A DNA stretch of 64,000 nucleotides from an uncultured Campylobacter sp. (GCF_905373215.1 NZ_CAJPRT010000012.1:1-64000); one strand, 5' to 3'; shown: positions 42,917-52,441, counted from the first letter of the stretch. Program-made: numbers and translations. Notes: generated from the sequence alone by a model not told the origin.

Positions 42917-43846
42917 TTGGAAAATAGAACTTCATATACTATAGTAGGCGCATTTGTTATGATCTGCGTCGCGGCTCTTACGGCGTTTATGTGGTGGATG
43001 CTTACAAAGACCGACCGCGGCGAGAGCTACCGCTCCTACTATATCCACACAAAAGAGCTTCCCGTAGGCATTAAGGAGAATTCCGAAGTTAAATTTATCG
43101 GCGTAAATGCGGGCATTATTAAAAGCATCGATTTTGCCGATATCGAAAATGCGATTATTGAGATTGAAATTTCAGTAAAAAGCAAGCTGCCGATCTCGCA
43201 AGATAGCGTCGCCAAGGTAGAATCTCAAGGCATCAGCGGAATCGCGTTTATAAATATCACGAAAGGAAGTGGCAAGCTTTTCTCGCCGAATGATAAAAAG
43301 CCGATAATTGCGCTGGATAAGACGCTTCTTGATAAAATCGGCTCTAAAGCTGAAGTCATCACCGATAGCGTGAGCGAGATGATCTTTAAGATTAACGGGC
43401 TGTTGTCTAAGCAAAATACCGATAAAGTGGATAGAATTCTATCTTCGATGGATAAATTTAGCGCCGAGCTAAGTGATGAGAAAAAATTCCAAAGCTTAGA
43501 CGCGCTGCTTGCTAACGTAAATACTCTCATAGCAAATTTAAACGAGCGCGAGAAGGAGCTGGACGCGCTGCTAGATAATCTAAACGCTTTTGCCGTGAGT
43601 GCTGCCAATCTATCGAATTCACTGGATAAAACCGCAGGTATCATCACTAAGCGTATCGATCGCGGCGAATACAATCTAAAAGCGATCTTGGATCCTACGC
43701 TTGAGGAGGCAAAAAACACTCTTGGCGAGCTAAAAAAATCACTTAGAGAATTTCAAGGCGCGATGTTTAGGCTAGAGGACAATCCTTACGATTTCTTTTT
43801 TAAAGACACTTCTAAAGGCGCGGATCGCGACGATAAAAAGGAATAA
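42917..43846 (+). CDS. mlaD: MlaD-like MCE-domain lipid-binding protein
   Basis: 309 residues from TTG 42917 (AGGAG 7 bases upstream). One N-terminal membrane helix (IVGAFVMICVAALTAFMWWML) is followed by an MCE domain (LPVGIKENSEVKFIGVNAGIIKSI) and then a long helical region (residues ~165-290) with heptad-like Leu pattern. It would form the periplasmic hexameric ring bound to MlaE. The acidic/basic C-terminus (DTSKGADRDDKKE) is short and has no repeat insertion. Confidence 0.9.
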   Translation: MENRTSYTIVGAFVMICVAALTAFMWWMLTKTDRGESYRSYYIHTKELPVGIKENSEVKFIGVNAGIIKSIDFADIENAIIEIEISVKSKLPISQDSVAKVESQGISGIAFINITKGSGKLFSPNDKKPIIALDKTLLDKIGSKAEVITDSVSEMIFKINGLLSKQNTDKVDRILSSMDKFSAELSDEKKFQSLDALLANVNTLIANLNEREKELDALLDNLNAFAVSAANLSNSLDKTAGIITKRIDRGEYNLKAILDPTLEEAKNTLGELKKSLREFQGAMFRLEDNPYDFFFKDTSKGADRDDKKE

Positions 43847-43848
43847 AG

Positions 43849-44412
43849 ATGAAAAATTTTATAAAGTTTACGCTTGCTGCGACGCTAGCAGTGATATTTT
43901 TAGGTGGCTGCTTAGCTAAGCAGGCTAAGCCATACACCTACTACGAGCTGCGTTATGATCAAAAGCGCTGCGTAAATCCTAGCGGTGCACGTAAAAATAT
44001 CTTTATCGACACTATCACGGCGACCGATCTCGTCGATAGGCGGGATATTTTAATAGTGGATTTTAGAAACCGAACGCGGTTCGCAAGCGACGCCAAATTT
44101 ATTACGATGCCTAGCGAGATGGTATATAAGGCGCTGCTTGATGCGGCATTTTCCACCTGCTCGCTAAATCCGATCTTTGTGCCAAAAGAGCGGGATTTGC
44201 GCCTAAAAACCAGTATCGTAGCGCTTCAGATCAATAACGATCAAGCAACCGTCACGATGGGATATGAAATTTTAAATTCTTTAGAAAGCATAAAATCGGG
44301 CATCGTCACTAAGCGCGTTTTCGTGCCTGATCCTAGCTCGCAAAGCATTTATAATGCCCTAAATTTAGCGCTTAACGAGAGTATAAATGAAATTTTAAAG
44401 GCTCTTAGATGA
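43849..44412 (+). CDS. ABC-type transport auxiliary lipoprotein
   Basis: 187 residues with lipobox LGGC (Cys21). The body (YTYYELRYDQKRC...NIFIDTITATDLVDRRDILIV) fits the ABC-transport auxiliary lipoprotein family (PqiC/MlaD-associated). It probably bridges the MCE ring to the outer membrane. It starts 2 bases after mlaD and its stop overlaps the ruvA start (ATGA). So ruvA is transcribed with lipid transport genes. Confidence 0.82.
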   Translation: MKNFIKFTLAATLAVIFLGGCLAKQAKPYTYYELRYDQKRCVNPSGARKNIFIDTITATDLVDRRDILIVDFRNRTRFASDAKFITMPSEMVYKALLDAAFSTCSLNPIFVPKERDLRLKTSIVALQINNDQATVTMGYEILNSLESIKSGIVTKRVFVPDPSSQSIYNALNLALNESINEILKALR

Positions 44413-44963
44413 TAGCGGCGATCGAAGGGATTATCACGCGCAAGGAGCCCACTGCTTGCGTCATTAAATGCGCTAGCGGCGTGAGCTACGCTCTTTCATT
44501 GTCATTAAATACCTCCGCGAAGCTCACGCAGGGCAAGCTGACCGAGCTTGCGTGCGTACAAATTCTGCGCGAGGATGCCGATTTGCTGTACGGGTTTTTA
44601 GACGAGAGTGAAAAAAAGATGTTTGAAACCCTAATCAAGCTTAGTGGCGTAGGTGCAAGCACGGCGATGGCGGTTTGTTCGACGCTCGCTCCGCAGGATT
44701 TTGCGCGTTGCGTAGCTACGGGGGATGCTGCGACGCTAACTTCAGTTCCGGGTATCGGCCCAAAGACCGCTAGACGGATCATTGCCGAACTGGGCGATGC
44801 GAAGCTAATGGAATTCGGTCCTAGCGAGACTTATAAAAACGAAGCGGCGTCCGCGCTACAAAGCCTTGGATTTAAGCGCGATAAGATCAATCAAATTTTA
44901 GCGGGATGCAGCAGCACGAATACGTCAGATCTTGTCAAAGAGGCGTTAAAAAAATTAGCGTAG
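44409..44963 (+). CDS. ruvA: Holliday junction branch migration protein RuvA
   Basis: 184 residues: OB-fold N-domain, then two helix-hairpin-helix motifs (LSGVGASTAMAV and VPGIGPKTARRII), then the C-terminal RuvB-binding domain (EAASALQSLGF). It binds Holliday junctions as a tetramer and recruits RuvB. It is followed 24 bases later by ddl. RuvA-ddl order is also seen in C. jejuni. Confidence 0.94.
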   Translation: MIAAIEGIITRKEPTACVIKCASGVSYALSLSLNTSAKLTQGKLTELACVQILREDADLLYGFLDESEKKMFETLIKLSGVGASTAMAVCSTLAPQDFARCVATGDAATLTSVPGIGPKTARRIIAELGDAKLMEFGPSETYKNEAASALQSLGFKRDKINQILAGCSSTNTSDLVKEALKKLA

Positions 44964-44986
44964 AAAATAAAATTTGAAGGAAAGCA

Positions 44987-46018
44987 ATGAAATTTGGCAT
45001 AGTTTTTGGAGCTCAGAGCTACGAGCACGAAGTAAGTATCATCTCGGCAATTGCCGTTAAAAATGCCCTAAAAGGCTGGGACTTGGAGTTTGTATTTTGC
45101 GATAAAAATCGTAAATTTTACCGCATCGAGGATAAAAATATGCGCGCAGCGTATTTTAAGCAGGGCGGCTATGCTAAAGCAAAAGAGCTTAGCATTGGTG
45201 CGGGCGGATTTTTTGAAAGCGGAATGTTTAGCAAAAGCATGCTAGAAGTCGGCACATATATCAATTTAATCCACGGCTGCGATGGCGAGGATGGCAAAAT
45301 GGCAGCGCTATTTGAGTTTTTTGGCATCCCTTATATCGGACCTCGCATCGAAGCTAGCGTGCTAAGTTATAATAAAATTTTAACCAAGCACCTAGCCGCA
45401 ATCGCAAATGTAAAAACCCTGCCGTATGAGATCGTAAATCGTACTAGCCTGCCTAATTTTAATTTTCCGATCATCGTTAAGCCCGCTCATTTGGGCTCTA
45501 GCATTGGAATTTCGATAGCCAAGAACGAAAGCGAGTTTAGCTACGCGCTGGATCAGGCTTTTGAGCTGGATGACAGCGCGATCGTAGAGCCGTACTGGGA
45601 AAACGTAAAGGAATTCAATCTCGCAGGCGCTAAAATAGACGGCAAAATCGTATTTTCGAATATAGAAGAGCCGAAAAAAGAGGGCTATTTAAATTTCGAT
45701 CGTAAATATTTGGATTTTTCGCGTAGTGGCGCGATCGAGCCCGCTCGTCCTGGCGCTTTGCTAGAGGGCAAGATGAAAGACGCCTTTGCGCGGCTTTATA
45801 ACGCAGGATCATTCGATGGCGCGCTCATTCGCTGCGATTTTTTTGAAAAAGAGGGCGAAATTTATCTAAACGAGATAAATCCAAACCCAGGCAGTCTCGC
45901 AAACTACCTATTTGACGATTTCCCCGAGGTCTTAGCAGCTCTTGCTTCGTCGCTGCCGCCGATGAGGCAGATCCCTGTAAGCTACGAGCTAATCACCAAA
46001 ATTACCGCTAATAAATAG
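44987..46018 (+). CDS. ddl: D-alanine--D-alanine ligase
   Basis: 343 residues, ATP-grasp enzyme. GAQSYEHEVSIISA is the N-terminal HEVS motif, HGCDGEDGKMAALFEFFGIPYIGP and VKPAHLGSSIGIS are substrate/ATP loops, and EINPNPGSLANY replaces the commoner EINTMPG, as in the campylobacter form. It makes the D-Ala-D-Ala used by MurF, whose gene lies downstream. AAGGA 6 bases before ATG. Confidence 0.94.
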   Translation: MKFGIVFGAQSYEHEVSIISAIAVKNALKGWDLEFVFCDKNRKFYRIEDKNMRAAYFKQGGYAKAKELSIGAGGFFESGMFSKSMLEVGTYINLIHGCDGEDGKMAALFEFFGIPYIGPRIEASVLSYNKILTKHLAAIANVKTLPYEIVNRTSLPNFNFPIIVKPAHLGSSIGISIAKNESEFSYALDQAFELDDSAIVEPYWENVKEFNLAGAKIDGKIVFSNIEEPKKEGYLNFDRKYLDFSRSGAIEPARPGALLEGKMKDAFARLYNAGSFDGALIRCDFFEKEGEIYLNEINPNPGSLANYLFDDFPEVLAALASSLPPMRQIPVSYELITKITANK

Positions 46019-46027
46019 CCAATCGTT

Positions 46028-46061
46028 TAAAATTTTACGCTAAATTTTGCGTAAAATTTTA
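46028..46061. terminator. Perfect AT-rich hairpin downstream of ddl
   Basis: TAAAATTTTACGC (46028-46040), 8-base loop, then GCGTAAAATTTTA (46049-46061): a 13-bp perfect stem placed 10 bases after the ddl stop. The stem itself is built of two RAATTY palindromes. There is no separate T-run, so it could be a weak or bidirectional terminator, or a repeat by-product. A near-copy of the left part lies just after cysS (37639-37659). Confidence 0.45.
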
Positions 46062-46078
46062 CCTCAAAAGGTTGAGTT

Positions 46079-46297
46079 ATGATAAATCAAGACGAAATTT
46101 ACACCGCTACCGAGATCGTGCGCAACTTCAGCACCGTTTTAAACAAGATCAAAAGCCAAGAGATTAAAAAAGCTCTGATCGTCAAAAACAACAAATTCGA
46201 AGCCGTGATGATCAGTATGAGCGAGTTTGAGCGGCTCGAAAAAGCAGTCGAGCTGCTCAAAGCCGTTTACGCCAAAAGGAGCGGCGGTGGCGAGTAA
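46079..46297 (+). CDS. Phd/YefM-like small protein, no toxin partner
   Basis: 72 residues. The start IYTATEIVRNFSTVLNKIKSQEIKKALIVKNNKFEAVMIS is the Phd/YefM antitoxin DNA-binding/dimer domain pattern (ATE.VRNF...L). No RelE/Doc-like toxin follows; instead an alpha/beta hydrolase overlaps its end by 11 bases. The pair between ddl and murF also occurs in C. jejuni, which points to a housekeeping regulator role, not a plasmid-type addiction module. GGTTGAG precedes the ATG. Confidence 0.72.
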   Translation: MINQDEIYTATEIVRNFSTVLNKIKSQEIKKALIVKNNKFEAVMISMSEFERLEKAVELLKAVYAKRSGGGE

Positions 46298-47018
46298 GGA
46301 GCTCATCTGCGGCGGCGAGAGCTACAAAATCAGCTACGAAATTTCAAATTTGCAGCGTGCCGAATATATTTTGGTGCTGCACGGCTGGGGCGCAAACAAG
46401 GCGCTTATGTCTCGGGCTTTTTCGGATAAATTTCGCCGTTACGCGCTAGTGTGTGTCGATCTGCCGGGATTTGGCGCCAGCTCCCAGCCTGCGCACGCCC
46501 TTAGCAGCGAGGATTACGCAGAGATTATGCGCGCCTTTATCGCAGCTTTTGGCAAGCAGCCCGCAGCGATCATGGGGCACAGCTTCGGCGGCAAGATCGC
46601 TGCATTGCTAGCTCCGCGCAATCTCATATTGCTAAGCAGCGCCGGTATCATCGAGCCCAAGCCCTTTGCCGTGCGCGCCAAAATCGCGATTTTTAAAATT
46701 TTAAAAAGACTTGGACTGGCGGGGCTTTGGCGCGCGTTTGCGAGCAAGGATGCCGCAGGTATGAGCAAGACGATGTATGAGACGCTAAAAAACGTCGTAA
46801 ATGAGGACTTCCGCGATATTTTTTCCGCGCTAAACCCGCAAAATGCGCTTATCTTTTGGGGCAAGGACGATCGCGCCACTAGCCTAAAAAGCGGCGAGTT
46901 GATCCACTCGCTCATTAAAAACAGCAAATTTTATCCGCTGGCGGGGGATCACTTTTTCTTTTTGCAGAGCGCGGATTTTATCGGCGAGCAGATCGAAAAT
47001 GAGCTTGGCGGCAGCTAA
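46287..47018 (+). CDS. Alpha/beta hydrolase
   Basis: 243 residues from GTG 46287 (AGGAG 6 bases upstream); an earlier ATG is inside the Phd-like frame with no ribosome site. Nucleophile elbow GHSFGG (Ser), oxyanion HGWGAN, and catalytic His in LAGDHFFFL. No signal peptide. The substrate is unknown; position before murF suggests a link to cell-envelope metabolism but this is inference. Confidence 0.85.
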   Translation: MASKELICGGESYKISYEISNLQRAEYILVLHGWGANKALMSRAFSDKFRRYALVCVDLPGFGASSQPAHALSSEDYAEIMRAFIAAFGKQPAAIMGHSFGGKIAALLAPRNLILLSSAGIIEPKPFAVRAKIAIFKILKRLGLAGLWRAFASKDAAGMSKTMYETLKNVVNEDFRDIFSALNPQNALIFWGKDDRATSLKSGELIHSLIKNSKFYPLAGDHFFFLQSADFIGEQIENELGGS

Positions 47019-47844
47019 ATTTAACGATTTGGCGCCGCGCTAAATTTAAAACGAAACGCGATTTTGTGTAAATTTTAAAATTTAGCCGCGAAATTTTTGC
47101 GCCGCTAAAAATCGCGCTTTAGATATAAAAACAGATCACGCGAAAAGCGAGGTGGCAGCGAGTATATTTTAAAAAGCGTTTCAATGCGGCGCTTTAGTGC
47201 AGTTCGCCCGCGTTTTAAAATTTTGCGGAGTGTTTGCGCCAAAGATCGCGAACCGAAGCGTAAATTTAGATTATAAAGCCGCGTGCGTATGCGTTTAAAA
47301 TTTATCAGAGCAAAAATTTGCTCTTTGGGCGCGTAGTATAAAATGAAAAGCTCAAATTGCAGCGTGCTGCGTTAAATTTTAAAATTTTAACGCAGCAGCG
47401 GATCGTTTCTACTCTGTGTTTGCGATTATGATGGCCGTACAAGACGCGCCGAAACCGCGTGCGTGCACCGAAAAGCGGGCAATTAAATTTAGTCTCACCG
47501 CGACATAAGGTCTATGTGCCACAAATAATGCAAATCATCGCGCGAGATAAGGCTCGATGTCGCAAGATACGCATCGTGCGAAAATTTCAGGTTGCGAGAG
47601 ATGGATGCTGCGCGGTATCGAAAATGGAGGCACGCGGCAGCGTAAATTTATCTAGCGCGGCTCGCGCAGCCTTCGCGAGAGCATGAATTTGCGAGCGCGC
47701 AAGTTTGCAAAAATAGAATTTGCGAAGCGAGAATTCGTAAAATTTGCAAATGACGCCGAATGTCGGTCAGTCCGAGCTTGCCGCGCTTTTGCCCGCACAG
47801 GCTCGCAAAGCAGGCGCGTAAATTTATAAAAAGGATTTTAAAAG
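47019..47844. repeat. Gene-free RAATTY-rich stretch between hydrolase and murF
   Basis: 826 bases. Exact AAATTTTAAAATTT at 47070-47083 and 47374-47387, plus many single cores, separated by GC-rich words. 47440-47820 is poorer in cores and has GCGAGA/GCAAG words that do not code. AAAAGGA before murF at the right end. In a plus-strand gene run this gap is unusual. Confidence 0.65.
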
Positions 47845-49629
47845 ATGAATATAATATTTTTGATCGCGCACGCGGCATTCGTCCTACTGCTAGGCTTTTA
47901 TCTGATCACCTGCCTGCAGTGGTTTTCGTACAAGCCCGCGCGCATCATCTTTCACTTCACCAAACCCGCGTGGCACCTCTATTTTTTGATTTTGCCGCTG
48001 GCGGCGTATTTTGGCTGCGAGATCGCAGCGGGCTTGGGCGTGGCTAAATTCGGCGCCACGCCCCTCTATGCCTTGCACGCCGCTAAAATTCTAATCGTCG
48101 CGGCCTACGCGCTAGCGCTTTATTTTTGGCAAAGAGGGCTTGATAAAAAGCTCGTCTTTACGCCGCGCGTGAAGCGATTTTTTGCGATTTTGGCGATTTG
48201 TGTGTTTAGCTTTAACGCCGCGTTTTATGCCGCGGGGGGGCCGATTTTGCCGATCTTTTTACCGCTTGGCGCCGCTCTTGCGGCGAGCTTTGCTTACGAG
48301 CGGGCACAGGCTGCGAAATTTAAGGCCGACGCACGCAAAAAATTGGCCCAGATGCCCTCGCTTACGATCATTCAGATCACCGCGAGCTACGGCAAGACGA
48401 GCATTAAAAACTTCTTGTATCAAATTTTAAAAAGCGACTTTCGCTGCTACAAGACGCCGCGCTCGGTAAACACGCTAGCAGGGCTCGTGCGCGACGTAAA
48501 CGAGGCGCTACCCGCAGATACGCAGATATATATCGCCGAAGCAGGCGCCAGGCTAAGCGGCGATATCGCCGAGATCACTGAATTTTTGGCGCCGCAGATC
48601 GTCGTCGTGGGCGAGATCGGCGCGCAACACATCGAGTATTTCAAAAGCATCGAAAACATCCGCAAAACCAAGCTCGAAGCGCTCACAAGCGCGCGGCTAA
48701 AGCATGCGTTTTTGCACAGCTCCACGCAAAAAAGCGCGGACGAGCGCGTCACGATCTATGACGAGGGGCTGGAAATTTGCGGTGCGGATCTGGACGGAAT
48801 AAAATTTAGCCTTAATTTGAGCGATGATGAAAACGGTGCTAGCGGCGAGAATTCCACGCTACGCGCAGAAACATCCGCCGCAGAGAGCGAAGGGCAGGGC
48901 GATTTTAGCAGTGCGGCATGCGCGGAAAAAGACAAAAATTCTAAAAATTATGGCGCCGATTTTGACGATGCAAATTCCGTATCCTACGCCGAACAAAGCG
49001 AGCGAGAATTTTGCGAACAAGCCGCTCGTGCCGCTAGCGACGATAAAATTTGTAACGTCAAAGAGTGGGGCACGCAAGAGGCCGCAAACGAGCGTAAAAT
49101 TTCAAACGGGCGTAGCGAACAAGGAAAGAGGCATGAGTTTTTCGCGCCGATTTTGGGTAAATTTAACGCCGCAAATCTCGCTGCGTGCATAAAGATCGCG
49201 CGATTTTTAGGGCTTAGCGCTGATAAGATCAAAAGCCGCGTCGCGCACGTCGGCGCCGTCGAGCACCGCCTCGCGCGGCTCGATGCGGGCGGCAAGATCA
49301 TCATCGACGATAGCTTCAACGGCAATCTAAGCGGCATGCTGCAAAGCTACGAGCTGATGCGAAGCTACGGCGGGCGCAAGGTCATCATCACGCCGGGCAT
49401 CGTCGAGAGTACGCGCAAGGACAACGAGACGCTGGCCGCCAAAATCGATGAAATTTTTGATCTTGCAATCATTACGGGCGAGCTAAATTCCGAGGTGCTG
49501 CAAAGCAAGATCAGTCCCGTAAAGACTATCGTTTTGAAAGATAAGCGCGATCTGCAGCGAGTTTTGAGCGAAAATACGCACAGCGGCGATCTAATTTTGT
49601 TTTCAAACGACGCGCCGAGTTTCATTTAA
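47845..49629 (+). CDS. murF: Membrane-anchored UDP-MurNAc-tripeptide--D-Ala-D-Ala ligase with insertion
   Basis: 594 residues. Residues 1-155 carry four to five hydrophobic helices (typical of the Campylobacter MurF-like form), followed by a Mur ligase core with ATP loop TASYGKTSIKN (179-189) and the C-terminal domain starting near 467 with VEHRLARLD and DDSFNGNLSGM. It joins D-Ala-D-Ala to the muropeptide. Residues about 326-432 are an acidic low-complexity insertion in the central domain (Glu/Ser/Asn-rich), again with RAATTY cores. The core motifs are intact. Confidence 0.87.
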   Translation: MNIIFLIAHAAFVLLLGFYLITCLQWFSYKPARIIFHFTKPAWHLYFLILPLAAYFGCEIAAGLGVAKFGATPLYALHAAKILIVAAYALALYFWQRGLDKKLVFTPRVKRFFAILAICVFSFNAAFYAAGGPILPIFLPLGAALAASFAYERAQAAKFKADARKKLAQMPSLTIIQITASYGKTSIKNFLYQILKSDFRCYKTPRSVNTLAGLVRDVNEALPADTQIYIAEAGARLSGDIAEITEFLAPQIVVVGEIGAQHIEYFKSIENIRKTKLEALTSARLKHAFLHSSTQKSADERVTIYDEGLEICGADLDGIKFSLNLSDDENGASGENSTLRAETSAAESEGQGDFSSAACAEKDKNSKNYGADFDDANSVSYAEQSEREFCEQAARAASDDKICNVKEWGTQEAANERKISNGRSEQGKRHEFFAPILGKFNAANLAACIKIARFLGLSADKIKSRVAHVGAVEHRLARLDAGGKIIIDDSFNGNLSGMLQSYELMRSYGGRKVIITPGIVESTRKDNETLAAKIDEIFDLAIITGELNSEVLQSKISPVKTIVLKDKRDLQRVLSENTHSGDLILFSNDAPSFI

Positions 49630-49650
49630 GCGGCTTTTGCGGTACGGTTT

Positions 49651-49674
49651 GCTCTGTATGGCGGTATACAGAGC
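49651..49674 (+). terminator. Hairpin after murF
   Basis: GCTCTGTAT (49651-49659), loop GGCGGT, ATACAGAGC (49666-49674): a perfect 9-bp stem 22 bases after the murF stop. A run of six T lies about 15 bases beyond. It is a candidate terminator, not a certain one. Confidence 0.4.
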
Positions 49675-49869
49675 GATCTAGCAGGCATGTTTTTTAGACA
49701 AAAGACTTTGAACGGGTGCGGCGAGCGATTTAAACGCGATCTATCGGGCGATTAGTTTGAGCGACGCGATCTGTTTAAATAAATAATCTGGTGTGGCTAA
49801 ATTTCGGCGCGCCGAAATCGGCTTGCGCCTGGTGGGTTAAAATTTGAAATCAAAATTTAAAGGAAAGCT

Positions 49870-50550
49870 ATGGATTTACGAGAAAATATGCTAGGGCAGC
49901 TGCGGGCGCTAAGCGAGGAGAAGTTGGCGAAATTTTCGCAGCGCCTAATACCCGCGCCGCAGATTTTGGGCGTGCGCACACCGGCACTTCGCGCGCTTGC
50001 CCGCAAAAGCTTCGCCGCTTTGGGAGAGGCGGACGAGGCGCGTCGCAAGCTGCAAAATTACGAGCCGGTTTTTCACGAAGAGTTCGTGCTAAAAGGCTTT
50101 TTCATAATGCTTTTAAAGCAGGATGAGACGAAATTCGCGCTTGCTAGCAGTTTTATTAAAACGATGCCTAATTGGGCGGTTTGCGATATGTTCGCTCCAG
50201 AATTCAGTGACGACGCTTGTGCGGACGAGCTGCTAAAGCAGGCTAAAAGCGGCGCGGACGAGTTTGAGCGGCGATTTTTCTACGTTTATTTTATGCGAAA
50301 TATGAGCGCGCTCACGCCCGAGGAATTTTTTGAAATTTGCGCCACCGAAAGCGACGAGCGGTACTACGTGCAGATGGGCGCGGCGTGGGCGATAGCGGAG
50401 ATGTTTATCAAACAGCGCGAGATCACGCTTGCGTTTTTGGCGAGCAAGCGGGCGGCTAAATTTATCCAAAACAAGGCGATATCGAAGATCCGCGATAGCT
50501 TCCGCGTAAGCAAAGCCGACAAGGAGGCGCTTTTGAAGTATAAAATTTAA
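49870..50550 (+). CDS. AlkD-like DNA alkylation repair protein
   Basis: 226 residues of HEAT-like helical repeats: LRALARKSFAALGE, MPNWAVCDMFAPEF, YVQMGAAWAIAEMF, and AISKIRDSFRVSKADKEAL. This matches the DNA alkylation repair (AlkD) glycosylase fold, which removes positively charged alkylated bases. AAAGGA 5 bases before ATG. It is a single gene between short repeat gaps. Confidence 0.85.
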   Translation: MDLRENMLGQLRALSEEKLAKFSQRLIPAPQILGVRTPALRALARKSFAALGEADEARRKLQNYEPVFHEEFVLKGFFIMLLKQDETKFALASSFIKTMPNWAVCDMFAPEFSDDACADELLKQAKSGADEFERRFFYVYFMRNMSALTPEEFFEICATESDERYYVQMGAAWAIAEMFIKQREITLAFLASKRAAKFIQNKAISKIRDSFRVSKADKEALLKYKI

Positions 50551-50648
50551 CCGCGGCGGAAAATGGCGGAGGTAGTTAAAATTTCAGTTGCGCGCGGGGC
50601 TTGTCAGCCAAAATCGCGAGCTTTAAAATGTAAATTTAAGGAGAGAAA

Positions 50649-51017
50649 ATGTTTAGCAAGGAATTTTTGGAGATTTTGAATTATGAATGCGCCGTGGGTA
50701 TCGCTACCTGCGCGCAGGGCGAGGCTCATATCAGCAATACGTGGAACAGATATCTCGTCATTAAAGGTGATCGCATCCTTATCCCCGCTGCGGGTATGAA
50801 AAAGACGCAAAGCAACGTGGAGGCTAATCCGAACGTCGAGCTTAGCGTCGCAACGAAGGAGCTAGCAGGCAGGTTCGGAGCGGGGCGTGGCTTTGTAGTG
50901 AAGGGCACAGCGCGCTTTATTGATAGCGGTGCGGAGTTTGAAGAAACGAAGGCGAAATTTCCGTTTGCTACGAGGCTACTTGAAATCACGGCTAGTAGCG
51001 TAAAACAGGTGCTGTAA
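50649..51017 (+). CDS. Pyridoxamine 5'-phosphate oxidase-family FMN-binding protein
   Basis: 122 residues, split-barrel fold: GIATCAQGEAHISNTWNRYLVIKGDRILIPA, then MKKTQSNVEANPNVELSVATKE (parts of the flavin-binding region). Similar small proteins bind FMN or heme and are of unclear reaction. AGGAGA 5 bases before ATG. Nothing in the neighbours fixes the role. A gene-free RAATTY-rich gap of 275 bases follows. Confidence 0.8.
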   Translation: MFSKEFLEILNYECAVGIATCAQGEAHISNTWNRYLVIKGDRILIPAAGMKKTQSNVEANPNVELSVATKELAGRFGAGRGFVVKGTARFIDSGAEFEETKAKFPFATRLLEITASSVKQVL

Positions 51018-51292
51018 GCCAAGCGGCGCAGTTTGGGTGGAATTTACGGATGAAATTCCCGATGAAATTCCGCCGCGAGCTTTGCGATGAAATTCCGCCG
51101 TGAAATTTTATCGGTAGAATTTTAAAATTAGTAAAATTTTATTGACGAAACTTTGCTTCGCCGTAAAATTTTAAAGTGAGCGAAATTTTAAAGCGGGTAA
51201 AATTTCAAAGCCTGCAAAATTTTGAAGTTTGCGAGATTCATAAATCTCGCTCAAATTTTTAGAGCATAAATTTACGCATTGAAAGGAAAAGT

Positions 51293-52066
51293 ATGAAACA
51301 ATTAGAGGGAAAAACTGCCGTAATCACTGGCGGAAGCGACGGCATAGGGCTTGGCATCGCAAAGTGTTTCGCCGAAGAGGGCGCAAATTTGATCCTACTC
51401 GGCAGAAGCGAGGAGAAATTAAAAATCGCACAGGAGAACCTAGGCGGTTACGGCGTGAAAGCTTACGCGGTAGAGGCGGATTTGGCGCAAAGCAAAACGA
51501 TAAAAGGCCTTTGCGAGCGCATTTTAGCACTACCCCTTAAGATAGATATCCTTGTAAATAACGCCGGACTGGGAAAATTCGTACCCTTTGAGGCGACCGA
51601 CGAAGCGCTGCTAGACGCTCATCTAAACCTAAACGTCAAAGCGCCATATCTGCTTACTCAGGGGCTTTTGGGCGCGCTTGCGGCTAGCAAGGGCTGCGTG
51701 ATCAATATCTCGTCGTATTTTGCGAACCGAATGCTCGTGGGGCGCACCACGACGGCGTATTCGATTACCAAAGGCGCGCTAAATTCTTTCACCAAATCGC
51801 TTGCCTTTGAGGTCGGCAAACTCGGCATTCGCGTCAATGCCATAGCGCCCGGAAGCGTGCTGACGCCGCAGTTTGAGCGAAATTTAAATGCGCTTAGCCC
51901 GCAGGGGCGCGAGGCGTTTGAACAGATGGTAAAAAATATCTATCCGCTCGGCAAAATCGGCAACGCGCAGGATATCGGCGATGCGGCGGTGTTTTTGGCG
52001 TCGGATGCGGCGAAGTGGGTCAGCGGCGCGATATTTGCGATAGACGGCGGGCTTACGACGAATTAG
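51293..52066 (+). CDS. Short-chain dehydrogenase/reductase (FabG-like)
   Basis: 257 residues. TGGSDGIGLGIA (NADP), NNAG, catalytic Ser in NISSYFANR, Tyr/Lys in YSITKGALN, and IFAIDGGLTTN at the end. It is clearly a classical SDR, possibly a glucose/ribitol- or ketone-type dehydrogenase. It is not near any fatty-acid genes, unlike the FabG-like gene of the APE cluster. AAAGGA 6 bases before ATG. Confidence 0.85.
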   Translation: MKQLEGKTAVITGGSDGIGLGIAKCFAEEGANLILLGRSEEKLKIAQENLGGYGVKAYAVEADLAQSKTIKGLCERILALPLKIDILVNNAGLGKFVPFEATDEALLDAHLNLNVKAPYLLTQGLLGALAASKGCVINISSYFANRMLVGRTTTAYSITKGALNSFTKSLAFEVGKLGIRVNAIAPGSVLTPQFERNLNALSPQGREAFEQMVKNIYPLGKIGNAQDIGDAAVFLASDAAKWVSGAIFAIDGGLTTN

Positions 52067-52441
52067 CCGCGACCGGGCGGAATTTTGGGCGCGAGTTTTG
52101 CAATATAAAATTTACAGTGGCGAATTCCGCCGCGAGAAATTTTACCTCGTAGAATTCGCAGCGGCAAATTTGCAATTAAATTTAGCCACGTAGAATTTTA
52201 CGGCGACGAATACTGCGCGCGAAATTCCGCCGTGGCAAAAGCGCAAAATTCTGCAAGCCGTGCGAATTACAACGTAAATTTTAAAATTTATATTGTAAAA
52301 TTTTACGGCGCGCGGTTTGGGCGTAATCTCGCGGCGCAAAATTTGAAGCTGCGATAAAACGGTGCCTGCGGGGTTAAATTTAAAAAACGGCGCCGGCAAC
52401 CGGCTTGAGATAATTAGAAATTAAACGAGATTGGAGAGGGT
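52067..52441. repeat. Gene-free RAATTY-rich stretch before the BON lipoprotein
   Basis: 375 bases. AAATTT/GAATTC/GAATTT cores about every 20-25 bases, and one exact AAATTTTAAAATTT at 52276-52289. A short GC-rich inverted repeat (GCCGG-CAA-CCGGC) lies near 52393. AGAG before the TTG start of the next gene. Confidence 0.6.
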
